A stretch of 47,199 nt of DNA from an uncultured Prevotellaceae bacterium (GTDB taxonomy: Bacteria; Bacteroidota; Bacteroidia; Bacteroidales; Bacteroidaceae). Both the position numbers and the translations under genes were made by a program. The number at the start of each line of letters is the position of its first letter. Within the stretch, counting starts at the first letter, position 1. The notes below the pieces were generated by a model, which worked only from the letters and a program-made list of their open reading frames with translations, made no database searches and was not told the origin of the DNA. Shown here piece by piece: positions 26,006 through 33,546 of the stretch. The stretch is taken from assembly GCA_900317305.1 (NCBI GenBank), contig ONGG01000039.1:1-47199 (forward strand), in the 5' to 3' direction.

Positions 26006-27565
26006 TCATCTTTTCATCCTTCTCCCATCGTCCAATTCATTTTCCCCACCAACTTCCCACTCACGGTTGCTGTCGTGTGACCCTCCACGCTGTTTGGCCA
26101 CCATCTCTATAACGCGACCGACACCAGGACTGGAGATTTGTTGCCTTTGGCCTTGTCGTTTCTGTGCTTGTTTGGACTGAAGCCGTTTCACATCAAGGCC
26201 ATGGTCATTCATATTGATAATGGTGCGGTTGGCGAAGTCGATGCAATAGTACTGGTCATCGACAAGGGTAATGAAATAGCCGTCCTCGTGGAGTTTGTCC
26301 ACGAGGGCATCATCAGAAGTTGTGTCGAAGATATAGCGCAAATGCGATACCGTCTTGCTGACGTTGGTTCCCGGGGTGGACTGGATGGTGATACGCTCAG
26401 GATGGCTGTAATTGCCTATAGTACAAAGGATGTGTCGCTCCTGCTCATTGGTGGGACAAAAGGACTGGAGCCAGGCTCGACGGTCGTTGGATCGCAGCGT
26501 GGTCAGAATGTGCCCAGGCAACTGATAGGTGGAATCGCCATAACGGACACTGCCATTCAAGAGTTTGGTACCAAACTGACGGCGGAGAAGCCGGTTGAGT
26601 TTTTTGGTGGTTAGGTTGATGTTGTCATCCAACATCTGGTCAATGAAGGCATCCACCTGCTTGAAGCGCTCTTCCTTGGATTGAAATTGTAGCAGTTCCT
26701 TGACCTTTACCACGTCGCTACCCTTAAAGACGGCCTTCGTATGGTGGTCAACAATCAAGTAGCCATAAGGAGAATCCTTGGAGCCAAGGAACACCAGACT
26801 GACACCGAATTTCGCTTTCATGGCATCCTGCAGTTCCCGACGATTGGCAGACATATCACGATACTTCTTCAAAATGGCTTTGAGTTGGGCCATACGTTTC
26901 TTGTCCAGCTTCTCTTGACTGATTTTGCTCTCTACAAGTTGAATTTTCACTTTCTCCTGCACTTCGCCGTTGCGCTTCAGAACAATCTCGTCATCTTCGG
27001 TGTAACACTCGTAGCCCATGGTTTCGAGGATGGCTGTGAACTGTGGTACCGTGGAGAAATGGTACTGGAATGCCTTGGACATCGCTTCGCCTACTTGTTG
27101 GGATTCATCAACGCCCATGATGCGGTTGATAACGTCCTGAGAACGCATCTTCTCAAAGTTATGGTCGATTTTCTTTCCGTTCGGGTCAATCCGGCTGGTG
27201 ATGACATGGATGTGGTTGTTGTCGGTGTCGTGGTGGCCATATATCAAGAGGGGCTGTCCGGGTTCGCCGTAGCCCATCTCACGGAGGTATTGATGGGCTA
27301 TCTCGACCAGTTCTTCCTGGGTGTATTCGTTGCCCCGGCATGAGATGGCCAGATGGAACTGCGGGTACTTGATGCGTCCATTCTTCGAGGAATAATCCAA
27401 GAGAAACGAGGTGAGGTCTTCCCAGGTGTAGGCATCGCCTATGGCAATATAGCCGAAGTTGGTCATTTCCAACAGATCGGCTCGGCCCTGTGCGACCTTT
27501 CGTTCATTATATTCCACGGCGTGGAAGTTGGCACTGGATGGAAGTATCGTGGCTATCATAATCAC
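26006..27565 (-). CDS. mobB: Relaxase/mobilization nuclease (MobB-like)
   Basis: This 519-residue relaxase should nick oriT and lead the transferred strand. The N-terminal domain holds a likely catalytic Tyr in the first ~40 residues, PQFHLAISCRG (motif II region), and the metal-binding three-His motif in YGHHDTDNNHIHVITSRI near residue 110-125. A long C-terminal region ends in a Gln/Arg-rich segment (KRLQSKQAQKRQGQRQQ). The motif spacing matches Bacteroides MobB/MobP-type relaxases of mobilizable elements. The element has no type IV secretion genes, so it must borrow a conjugation machine. It lies downstream of mobC, separated by a 16-bp repeat array. Confidence 0.9.
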   Translation of the reverse strand: MIMIATILPSSANFHAVEYNERKVAQGRADLLEMTNFGYIAIGDAYTWEDLTSFLLDYSSKNGRIKYPQFHLAISCRGNEYTQEELVEIAHQYLREMGYGEPGQPLLIYGHHDTDNNHIHVITSRIDPNGKKIDHNFEKMRSQDVINRIMGVDESQQVGEAMSKAFQYHFSTVPQFTAILETMGYECYTEDDEIVLKRNGEVQEKVKIQLVESKISQEKLDKKRMAQLKAILKKYRDMSANRRELQDAMKAKFGVSLVFLGSKDSPYGYLIVDHHTKAVFKGSDVVKVKELLQFQSKEERFKQVDAFIDQMLDDNINLTTKKLNRLLRRQFGTKLLNGSVRYGDSTYQLPGHILTTLRSNDRRAWLQSFCPTNEQERHILCTIGNYSHPERITIQSTPGTNVSKTVSHLRYIFDTTSDDALVDKLHEDGYFITLVDDQYYCIDFANRTIINMNDHGLDVKRLQSKQAQKRQGQRQQISSPGVGRVIEMVAKQRGGSHDSNREWEVGGENELDDGRRMKR

Positions 27566-27622
27566 AAAAATTGTATTTTATAATTTTGTATATTTTAGTA
27601 TTTTATAAAGATGTGAAATCAT

Positions 27623-27718
27623 AAAATGGTATTTTACCCAAATAGCATTTCACTAAAATGGTATTTTATAAAAATGGTATTTCATAAAAATAGCATTTTA
27701 TAAAAATACATTTTTACA
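27623..27718. repeat. Six tandem 16-bp AT-rich units between mobC and mobB
   Basis: Six consecutive 16-base units fit AAAATGGTATTTTATA with few changes. The last four are the most regular (27655, 27671, 27687, 27703). The exact head-to-tail period suggests an array for cooperative binding of an element protein, or an AT-rich unwinding region. It lies just upstream of the mobB start, so it could control mobB. Related GTATTTTATAA words lie at 27577-27607 and 28600-28650. Confidence 0.8.
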
Positions 27719-27747
27719 AAGATGGTAAATTGCAAAAACATTTTTTA

Positions 27748-28137
27748 TCATTTTGCCCTCCGTGTCAGTTTCGTGAATATCTTGTGTTGCTCATCCTTTA
27801 CCTTCTCTAAGAAGTCGAGGAGGTGGGTGAGCTGCGGCACGATGACATTCTCATAATAGCTCTGGGTGAGTTCGCCGCCGATGGCGAGTTCATTGGCCCG
27901 CTTCATTGCCTGGTTGAAGTTGCCGCCAAGCCATGCCAAGTCCTGCTGATACTTTCGATAGAGCACAGCCATCTCTGTCAATGCTTCAATCCTACGTATA
28001 GTGCCGATGTCGCTGAACTGTCTGACGGCATCCCTTATCATTCCACTGATCGTCGGATAGTTGGCTGCCTTTTCCTTGAACAAAGCATCCTCCTCCGGCG
28101 TAAGCCTTACCTTGCGTACAATATTCCTGTTGTCCAT
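27748..28137 (-). CDS. mobC: Mobilization protein MobC-like (relaxosome accessory)
   Basis: This 129-residue protein fits the MobC/relaxosome family. A short ribbon-helix-helix-like N-terminus (RKVRLTPEEDALFKEKAANY, then SGMIRDAVRQF) precedes a helical core with the characteristic LAWLGGNFNQAMKRANELA. MobC proteins bind oriT and help the relaxase melt and nick it. It is the first gene of a leftward mobC-mobB pair, with the probable oriT directly upstream. Length and order match Bacteroidetes mobilizable transposons. Confidence 0.88.
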   Translation of the reverse strand: MDNRNIVRKVRLTPEEDALFKEKAANYPTISGMIRDAVRQFSDIGTIRRIEALTEMAVLYRKYQQDLAWLGGNFNQAMKRANELAIGGELTQSYYENVIVPQLTHLLDFLEKVKDEQHKIFTKLTRRAK

Positions 28138-28260
28138 GTTATCCTAAATATAATAATACGAGTTGCGAGTATTGTTTCCCTGCTGTTGCAGGCAAGACGA
28201 CTTTTGGGGGGCATATCCACGGAGGGGATTTGTGGCCACAAAAGTACAACTTGCTAAGCA
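28138..28260. other. Probable oriT region upstream of mobC
   Basis: The 120 bases upstream of mobC include a perfect hairpin CCTGCTGTTGCAGG (about 28181-28194), a G-run (GGGGGGC) about 15 bases further, and TTGCTAAGCAA (TTGC/GCAA arms) near 28250. A second hairpin with the same arms, CCTGCAATGCAGG, lies near 28427-28439. Placement beside mobC and the hairpin fit an oriT, but the nick site cannot be read from sequence alone. Confidence 0.45.
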
Positions 28261-29033
28261 ATTTTTCTGAGTCGTACATGCTGTGACCTGAAAGGCCATT
28301 TCTGCCTTGCATACAACGATGAGAACCGTATGACCGTCTTGACTTCACCACCGGCTGGTGATGGCAAAGGAGAGGCAAGCCATCTTGCCTTACACACCTT
28401 GCCAGAAGACATCCCAGAAGACACACCTGCAATGCAGGCCGCTAAGGTAAGCATTTATCCTGACGATAGTAATTTTTCAATACATTATTATTGTTAAATA
28501 ATGCTTATGTAAAACACATAAATATCAAATTATCAAATTATTAAAATACAATTTTTAGAAAAATAGAAAGATGATAAATCCTAAAATTATAATTTGTATA
28601 AATGTATTTTTTAGTATTAGCATAAATGTAATTTTTAGTATTTATAAAAATACAAAAAATAGTTTTTTATATTTCATTAAAATTACAAATATACGAAAAG
28701 TATATAGTGTCATCAACGAGCGCATGGGCATACATAATTACACGATTTGACACCCGTCATCATTTATGATATAGCCCCATGGGAATGAGGTGAACTACCG
28801 GAAGCTCCAGCTTCATCACCATCTTCACCAACTTTTTTTCCGGCGAGCGGCACGTCGGCCCCATTCAGATGGGAGGGCTGCGGGAATTTGGACAAACTGA
28901 CGACACCTCGGCATCTTCTTTTTCCCTTCGGTTCGAGGTTTCCATAAAGCTTTATTTTTTGAATGTATTTTCAAGCTTTATTTAAAGGTGGGCAAAAACC
29001 CTTTGTTCATCGGGGTTTTGAGAAACTATCGGG
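28261..29033. other. Non-coding region between oriT and the Rep iterons
   Basis: There is no convincing gene. Short overlapping frames on both strands at 28254-28500 lack starts or family features. From 28480 to 28690 the DNA is extremely AT-rich, with two 24-bp direct units (TAAATGTATTTTTTAGTATT-type) near 28596-28640. GAAGCTCCAGCTTC forms a small palindrome near 28802, and AAGCTTTATTT is repeated 27 bp apart at about 28947 and 28974. The block is best read as origin or regulatory DNA of the element. Confidence 0.4.
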
Positions 29034-29120
29034 GCTGAACTTGGTAGGGAATGCGCTGAACTTGGTAGAAAATGCGCTGGAACTTGGTAGAAAATGCGCC
29101 GAACTTGGTAGAAAATGCGC
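29034..29120 (+). repeat. Four iterons GCTGAACTTGGTAGAAAAT upstream of rep
   Basis: Near-identical 19-base units start at 29034, 29055, 29076 and 29098 (periods 21, 21 and 22), directly before the Rep_3-type gene. Iterons with two-turn spacing next to such an initiator are the classic binding sites for theta replication origins, so this is the likely vegetative origin of the excised circle. Confidence 0.88.
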
Positions 29121-29189
29121 TCAAACGAAGGTTTGAAGTAAAGTTGGAAAAATCTTTACAGGCTTATTATCGGGAGGTGAACCAATCCA

Positions 29190-29219
29190 TTGCAGGCAAT
29201 ATGGAAAGATGTAATTTTG
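29190..29219 (+). promoter_or_regulatory. Promoter of the rep gene
   Basis: TTG (29190-29192) and TAATTTTG (29212-29219) are 19 bp apart and match -33/-7. The site lies between the iterons and the rep start, allowing autorepression by Rep bound upstream. Confidence 0.65.
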
Positions 29220-29349
29220 CATCGCCACAATTGGAATGGGTGTTTTTATCGGACAACTTATAGAGAGGTATGATTGTCATGGCTTTTGCATCAACAAGGA
29301 TGTCAGTCTGGCAGCAAATCATTTATACTCACCCGCTCATATATTTATT

Positions 29350-30645
29350 ATGAAAAAGGAAAAGAACTGTTATCCGCTTAAGATGAGCATGATAGGCATT
29401 CATCATGAAAAGGTCAGTTGGTCGAATGTTGTCATACAATCGCCAATGGCTTGCAGCCTCCTCGAACGACGTGCCATGTACTTCCTCACCAAGGAAGTCA
29501 AGCACAAGTTCGTAGAGGAAGGACTGGGTGTTCCCGAGAGATGGAAAGAACTGTATTTCCACCTCACCGACCATGACCTGGGAATCATCGGAGGCAAGAA
29601 GAATGTTCCACGAACATACGAGGTTCTCAAATCGTTGGTGAACAAGGCGTTTCCCGTCTGTTGCTACAATGAGCAAGGGAAAAAGATGGAGGGCTTGGCG
29701 CACTGGGTGGACACCTTCTATTATGATAAGGAGAAAAACGTTTATGTGGTCAGGATGTCGCCGGAGATTATGCCTTATCTTGTCAACCTCAACAAGGACT
29801 TCACGTCCTTCGACGTAGGCACTGCCATGAATCTGCGCTCGAAGTATTCGCAGAAGATGTATGAGCTGTGCTGCCGGTACGGTGGTGAGTACAGAAGAAT
29901 GGACCGCCAGAAACAGTTTGAGGGTAAGACCTATAAGAAGAGGGTGTTCGTGTTGGACATTGACAAGTTCAGGGATCTCTTCAATTTCGAAGAGGTGAAA
30001 GATGTAAGGACAAACAAGACCGAGCAGCATGAAAGATATAGGAATTACAAGAACATCAGACACTTCGTTCTGGATGCCGCTCAGAGGGAATTGCTGGCCA
30101 TGTATAAATGGGGAGCTTCGGATGTTTGGTTTGATTATCAAGCAGGCGAAAGGAAGGGACGTGGGGGAAAGGTGTCATCCATTGTCTTTTACGTCTATAC
30201 CAGAGAACATCCCAAGAAGGGAGAGCAACTGCCATGGCGGAACGGGGACGAACCCTTGTGTCCATTTGAGGATAAGCCTGAACCAATGGAGAAAAAGACA
30301 CCGGCCCAAAAGCTTCATGCCAACGAATATTATGGCCTTCAGAAAGAATATCAGGAAGTTGTTGTCCATGCTTTGCTCAAACGGTATCTTACCGACAAGG
30401 AAGTTCTCTATTATATGAATGAGATAAGAAAGGAGGCTATGAAATGCAAGGACAGCTGGGCACAGGTGATACTGGTGATTCAAGCGAAGGAGAAGCAACG
30501 CAAGTTCATTACGGGCACCAGGCAATACAAGCGCAATGCCATCATGGACTATGTATTGAAAGAAAATTTGAGGGATTACGGGTGGTCAATCAAACCTCCA
30601 TCAACGAAAAAAGAAAGGAGAAAAGACATGAAACTGTTTGAATGA
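29350..30645 (+). CDS. Replication initiator protein (Rep_3/RepB type)
   Basis: This initiator of about 431 residues has the two winged-helix layout of Rep_3 proteins. WH1 covers roughly residues 20-150 (ERRAMYFLTKEVKHKFVEEG, IIGGKKNVPRTYEVLKSLVN). WH2 follows, with the family signature TAMNLRSKYSQKMYELCCRY and a later DKFRDLFNFEE. The basic C-terminal third (EKQRKFITGTRQYKRNAI) is less conserved. It should bind the four upstream iterons and start replication of the excised element. I start at ATG 29350: the open frame extends to 29236, but its first 38 residues lie right at the promoter and have no family similarity. Confidence 0.9.
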   Translation: MKKEKNCYPLKMSMIGIHHEKVSWSNVVIQSPMACSLLERRAMYFLTKEVKHKFVEEGLGVPERWKELYFHLTDHDLGIIGGKKNVPRTYEVLKSLVNKAFPVCCYNEQGKKMEGLAHWVDTFYYDKEKNVYVVRMSPEIMPYLVNLNKDFTSFDVGTAMNLRSKYSQKMYELCCRYGGEYRRMDRQKQFEGKTYKKRVFVLDIDKFRDLFNFEEVKDVRTNKTEQHERYRNYKNIRHFVLDAAQRELLAMYKWGASDVWFDYQAGERKGRGGKVSSIVFYVYTREHPKKGEQLPWRNGDEPLCPFEDKPEPMEKKTPAQKLHANEYYGLQKEYQEVVVHALLKRYLTDKEVLYYMNEIRKEAMKCKDSWAQVILVIQAKEKQRKFITGTRQYKRNAIMDYVLKENLRDYGWSIKPPSTKKERRKDMKLFE

Positions 30646-31145
30646 ACTTCATACAAGCTGACTTTGTGGGTTAAGCACTATGTTGAAAGGAACCATTTCC
30701 CATATCGGAAAAATCAGGCGTGCATCAGCAAACATCGGCAAAAAGTCAGTCTTGATGCAGCCAAGCAGGTCAAATCCATAGGTGTCTTGTTCGTTAGGAA
30801 GGGTCACCATAGCGGCAAAAACAAGCAACAAAGGTAAAAAAACGGCAATTAGTACGTCAGTCCGAAACCGTAACAGGCAACCATCGGAAAATAGAGGAAA
30901 ACACGCAATTTTTCAGGATTTTTCATCAAGGCCTTTGCCAACCACATTATTTAGTGACTTTTAACATTTTTTAATTTCAAGATTTTTCAAAAAACCATTG
31001 TCAGAAGCGAACCCTGTTGCCGAAAGGAGGACAGAAAATGGCGTTTTGCGTCCCCACAGCGTCCCCCAAAAATCCAAAATCTTGGGGACACGGGCATAAT
31101 TAAAGCCGCCAACCCATTGAGGATTAGCGGCTTATAGTTGGTATG
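30646..31145. other. Right-end non-coding DNA of the element
   Basis: I see no supportable gene. A minus-strand frame at 30649-30831 has no recognisable feature. The last 100 bases carry TGGGGAC words at 31083 and inverted copies near 31050 and 31061, matching those inside the left end. A small inverted repeat (TAAAGCCGC ... GCGGCTTA) lies at about 31101-31134, just before the att core, and may be a hairpin or recombination site. Confidence 0.45.
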
Positions 31146-31162
31146 GGTTGTGGAGCTGGCGG
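31146..31162. other. Right attachment site (attR) overlapping the tmRNA 3' end
   Basis: GGTTGTGGAGCTGGCGG is identical to 11363-11379. Read on the minus strand, it is the end of the tmRNA T-arm/acceptor (CCGCCAGCTCCA) plus six trailing bases, so the insertion leaves the mature 3' end intact. Confidence 0.88.
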
Positions 31163-31548
31163 GAGTCGAACCCGCGTCCAAACAAGGAAACCATAAGCTT
31201 TCTACACGCTTATTCCAGACTTTGGTTTTCGTGCTGCAGCAAGACCTGGACCACCAACTGCAACCTTATCCCCTGAATCTCACCACGGCAGCGGGGCCTG
31301 CCATGACTATTTCCGATTTTCCTGCGCCGCTTGACCCTCAGATTCGGAACAACACCCTTGGAGCGACGTCTCGTCCCATCACCTAGTGACGGGATAAAGC
31401 CAGTAATCTACTGTACTTCGATTAGGCAGCGAGAGCATACGAATTGTTGCCAATTAATTTTCCGACCGAATGGATTTAGGAGTATACAGCCGTCACTCCG
31501 CGTGCTTACCTACCATCTCAACTTGCTGTCAAATCCAGTCAACTTGCC
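31152..31548 (-). ncRNA. ssrA: Transfer-messenger RNA (tmRNA)
   Basis: The minus strand holds a tmRNA of about 397 nt. The 3' end has a T-arm (GCGGGTTCGACTCCCGC) and CCAGCTCCA with the CCA encoded. The 5' part contains the conserved GGATTTGACAGC and GGTAGGTAAGC. The tag reading frame is GKLIGNNSYALAA followed by TAA. tmRNA rescues stalled ribosomes and tags proteins for proteolysis. The oddity is the 5' acceptor strand: where relatives have GGGGCUG, this gene has CAAGUUG, which leaves two mismatches with CAGCUCC and loses the G3-U70 alanine identity pair. The 5' boundary is therefore approximate. Confidence 0.9.
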
Positions 31549-31617
31549 AATCAGGCAAAGCTGAAAGTCGGGGCCCGATTTCTCACCAGAAGCCAGTGTG
31601 CCCTTTCTTTCGGAATG

Positions 31618-31649
31618 CAAAAATAGTTTTTTTCCACGAACACATCAAA
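31618..31649 (-). promoter_or_regulatory. Promoter of the tmRNA gene
   Basis: The minus strand reads TATTTTTG (31618-31625), with TTTG (31646-31649) 20 bp upstream, a clean -7/-33 pair. Transcription would start about 60 bases before the inferred mature 5' end. The leader contains the hairpins TCGGG/CCCGA and TTGCC/GGCAA. Confidence 0.6.
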
Positions 31650-31719
31650 TTTTTTATCTTTTTTTTACTAAAAAATTAGTTTTTCGTGTCGAAAAAACAC
31701 CATTTTCAACAAAAAACGC

Positions 31720-31727
31720 TAACTTTG
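31720..31727 (+). promoter_or_regulatory. -7 box of the carboxylesterase gene
   Basis: TAACTTTG followed by CATCC is a strong -7 match 169 bases before the ATG. No clear -33 TTG is present. Confidence 0.5.
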
Positions 31728-31734
31728 CATCCAG

Positions 31735-31895
31735 TGGTTCTACCCTATCCGGTCTTTCGGCCTCGGAGCACATGGCTCTGGTATGAATCTTAGCAGTTTG
31801 TCCATCAGAGAGAGTGAGCTAAATCTATATTTCTAAAAACCTGCCGCACGAACCGCTGTTCGCGGCCAGGGCGGCAATCAGTACAACTATTCATT
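31735..31895 (+). other. Structured 5' leader of the carboxylesterase gene
   Basis: The leader can fold into several hairpins: CCGGTCTTTCGG-type near 31748; CTCTG/CAGAG arms around 31774-31810; and a long TGCCGC/GCGGCA stem at about 31843-31877 that encloses CGAAC/GTTCG. I do not recognise a known riboswitch. It could be a regulatory leader or a separate small RNA. Confidence 0.35.
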
Positions 31896-33383
31896 ATGAA
31901 AAAACTATTCTTGCCTCTTCTGCTCATGGTAGCAGTATCTGCCCATGCGGCAGACAATCCAGTGTTAACCATCGAAGGTGGCCAGGTGCAAGGTGTGTTG
32001 GCCGACGACCATCCCGACGTGTTTGTCTATCGTGGCATCCCCTATGCCGCTCCTCCCATCAAGGAGAATCGTTGGAAGGAACCTCAGCCCATCGTGCCCT
32101 GGAAGGGCGTGAAAATCTGCGACACCTTTGGCCATCCCAGTTACCAGGCCATCCAGTATCCCGGCGGCTATTTCACCGAGTGGGGATACGGAAAAGAGGC
32201 TCCCTACAGTGAGGACTGCCTCTATCTGAACGTGTGGACTAAAGCCCCCGGCCAGACCACGAAGAAACTGCCCGTGGCACTATGGATTCATGGTGGCGGC
32301 TATCGCGAGGGATGGGGCTCGGAGCCAGAGTTCGACGGTCAGGAATGGGGCGCCAAGGACGTGGTGCTCGTCTCCATCAACTACCGTCTCGGCGTGTTCG
32401 GCTTCCTCACCCACCCGGCACTGACAGAGGAAAGTCCGCACAAGGTGTCGGGCAACTATGGAATCCTCGACCAGATTGAGGCCCTGAAGTGGATCAAGAA
32501 AAACATCGCGCAGTTTGGTGGCGACCCCAACAACGTGACAATCTTCGGACAGAGTGCCGGAGGTGGCAGCGTGCGCACCCTCTGCGAGTCGCCCCTGGCC
32601 CGCGGACTGTTCCACAAGGCTGTCATCATGAGTGCACAAGGACTCAGCATCCCCAATCCCAACGGAGGTGGCATGATGGGCGGTCGTTACAGCGGCGGTT
32701 CGATTGCCGATGCTGCAGCCAATGCGAAGAAAGTGTTCGACTGGGCCGGCCTCACCGACCTGGATAAGATGCGCCGGGCCTCGACAGAGACGGTGTTCGC
32801 CCTGACCAACCTCTACGGACAGGTCACCGGCGAGCGCATGATGCTGCCCTTCATGCCGCTCATCGACGGCTATGTGAGCGTCAAGAGTTTCGACGACGCC
32901 ACACGCGAGGGCACCCTGGCCGACGTTCCCTATATGATTGGATTCACGCTCAACGACATGGGCAACATGGCTCCCAACATCGCAGAGTTCTGCAAGGTGC
33001 GCCAGAGCAAGGGCGGCAAGGCATGGGCCTACGAGTTTGCCCGTCCGCTGCCCGACGACGGTTCCCATCCCGAAGTGACCCAGCGCCTGAGGGGTGCGTT
33101 CCACTCCTCCGACCTGTGGTTCGTGTTCAAGTCGCTGAAGCACTGCTGGCGTCCCTGGACCAAGGGCGACTGGGACCTCTCGGAGAAGATGCTGACGGCA
33201 TGGACCAACTTCGTGAAATACAGCGACCCGAACGGCAAGAATGGTGGTGCCTGGGCTCCCTGCACCGAGAAGAATCCCAAGTTCATGGTGTTCAAGCTCA
33301 ACGACAAGGACGTGGAGGCATCATTCTTCGGCGAGCCCGAAATTGCGCCCAACTCTGGATTCCCCGGTTTCGGCAGAAGATAA
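31896..33383 (+). CDS. Secreted type B carboxylesterase
   Basis: This 495-residue protein has a signal peptide (MKKLFLPLLLMVAVSAHA) and the full type B carboxylesterase fold. The oxyanion segment is WIHGGGYREG, the nucleophile elbow FGQSAGGGSV (Ser near residue 218), and the catalytic His lies in GAFHSSDLWFVF near residue 410. The acidic member is less obvious: the usual N-x-D-E-G segment reads FTLNDMG. The EDCLYLNVW box, a family signature, is present. The enzyme hydrolyses carboxylic esters, probably in the periplasm or at the surface on dietary or cell-wall esters. It is a single gene ending in a strong terminator; substrate unknown. Confidence 0.92.
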   Translation: MKKLFLPLLLMVAVSAHAADNPVLTIEGGQVQGVLADDHPDVFVYRGIPYAAPPIKENRWKEPQPIVPWKGVKICDTFGHPSYQAIQYPGGYFTEWGYGKEAPYSEDCLYLNVWTKAPGQTTKKLPVALWIHGGGYREGWGSEPEFDGQEWGAKDVVLVSINYRLGVFGFLTHPALTEESPHKVSGNYGILDQIEALKWIKKNIAQFGGDPNNVTIFGQSAGGGSVRTLCESPLARGLFHKAVIMSAQGLSIPNPNGGGMMGGRYSGGSIADAAANAKKVFDWAGLTDLDKMRRASTETVFALTNLYGQVTGERMMLPFMPLIDGYVSVKSFDDATREGTLADVPYMIGFTLNDMGNMAPNIAEFCKVRQSKGGKAWAYEFARPLPDDGSHPEVTQRLRGAFHSSDLWFVFKSLKHCWRPWTKGDWDLSEKMLTAWTNFVKYSDPNGKNGGAWAPCTEKNPKFMVFKLNDKDVEASFFGEPEIAPNSGFPGFGRR

Positions 33384-33435
33384 GCCACAAGGCTTTTTAT
33401 AGCCGCTTTTATAGTATCTTCTTTCTCAATACAAC

Positions 33436-33478
33436 CAGAGGGCATGGCCAATCGGCCATGCCCTCTGATTATTATTAT
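33436..33478 (+). terminator. Terminator of the carboxylesterase gene
   Basis: A perfect 14-bp stem, CAGAGGGCATGGCC with GGCCATGCCCTCTG around an AATC loop, is followed by a T-rich tract (ATTATTATT). Confidence 0.9.
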
Positions 33479-33540
33479 TCTAGGCTTTCTAGAGTTTCTA
33501 GATATTCTAGATGCTCTAGATTTTCTAGATTTTCTAGAAA
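33478..33540. repeat. Seven 9-bp TTCTAGA units between convergent genes
   Basis: Seven consecutive 9-base units begin TTCTAGA, with one starting CTCTAGA and the first reading TTCTAGG. The variable last two or three bases differ from unit to unit. They fill the gap between the esterase terminator and the mscS stop codon (33547-33549). Each unit has the palindrome CTAG or TCTAGA. The layout parallels the CTATAG array at 252-388. Confidence 0.88.
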
Positions 33541-33546
33541 ACCATT

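Noticed and set aside
28254-28454. Overlapping short frames on both strands near oriT
   Set aside because: Neither has a convincing start or domain; the region is better explained as non-coding mobilization DNA.
30649-30831. A 60-codon minus-strand frame after rep
   Set aside because: No promoter, ribosome site or recognisable motif; it lies in right-end non-coding DNA.
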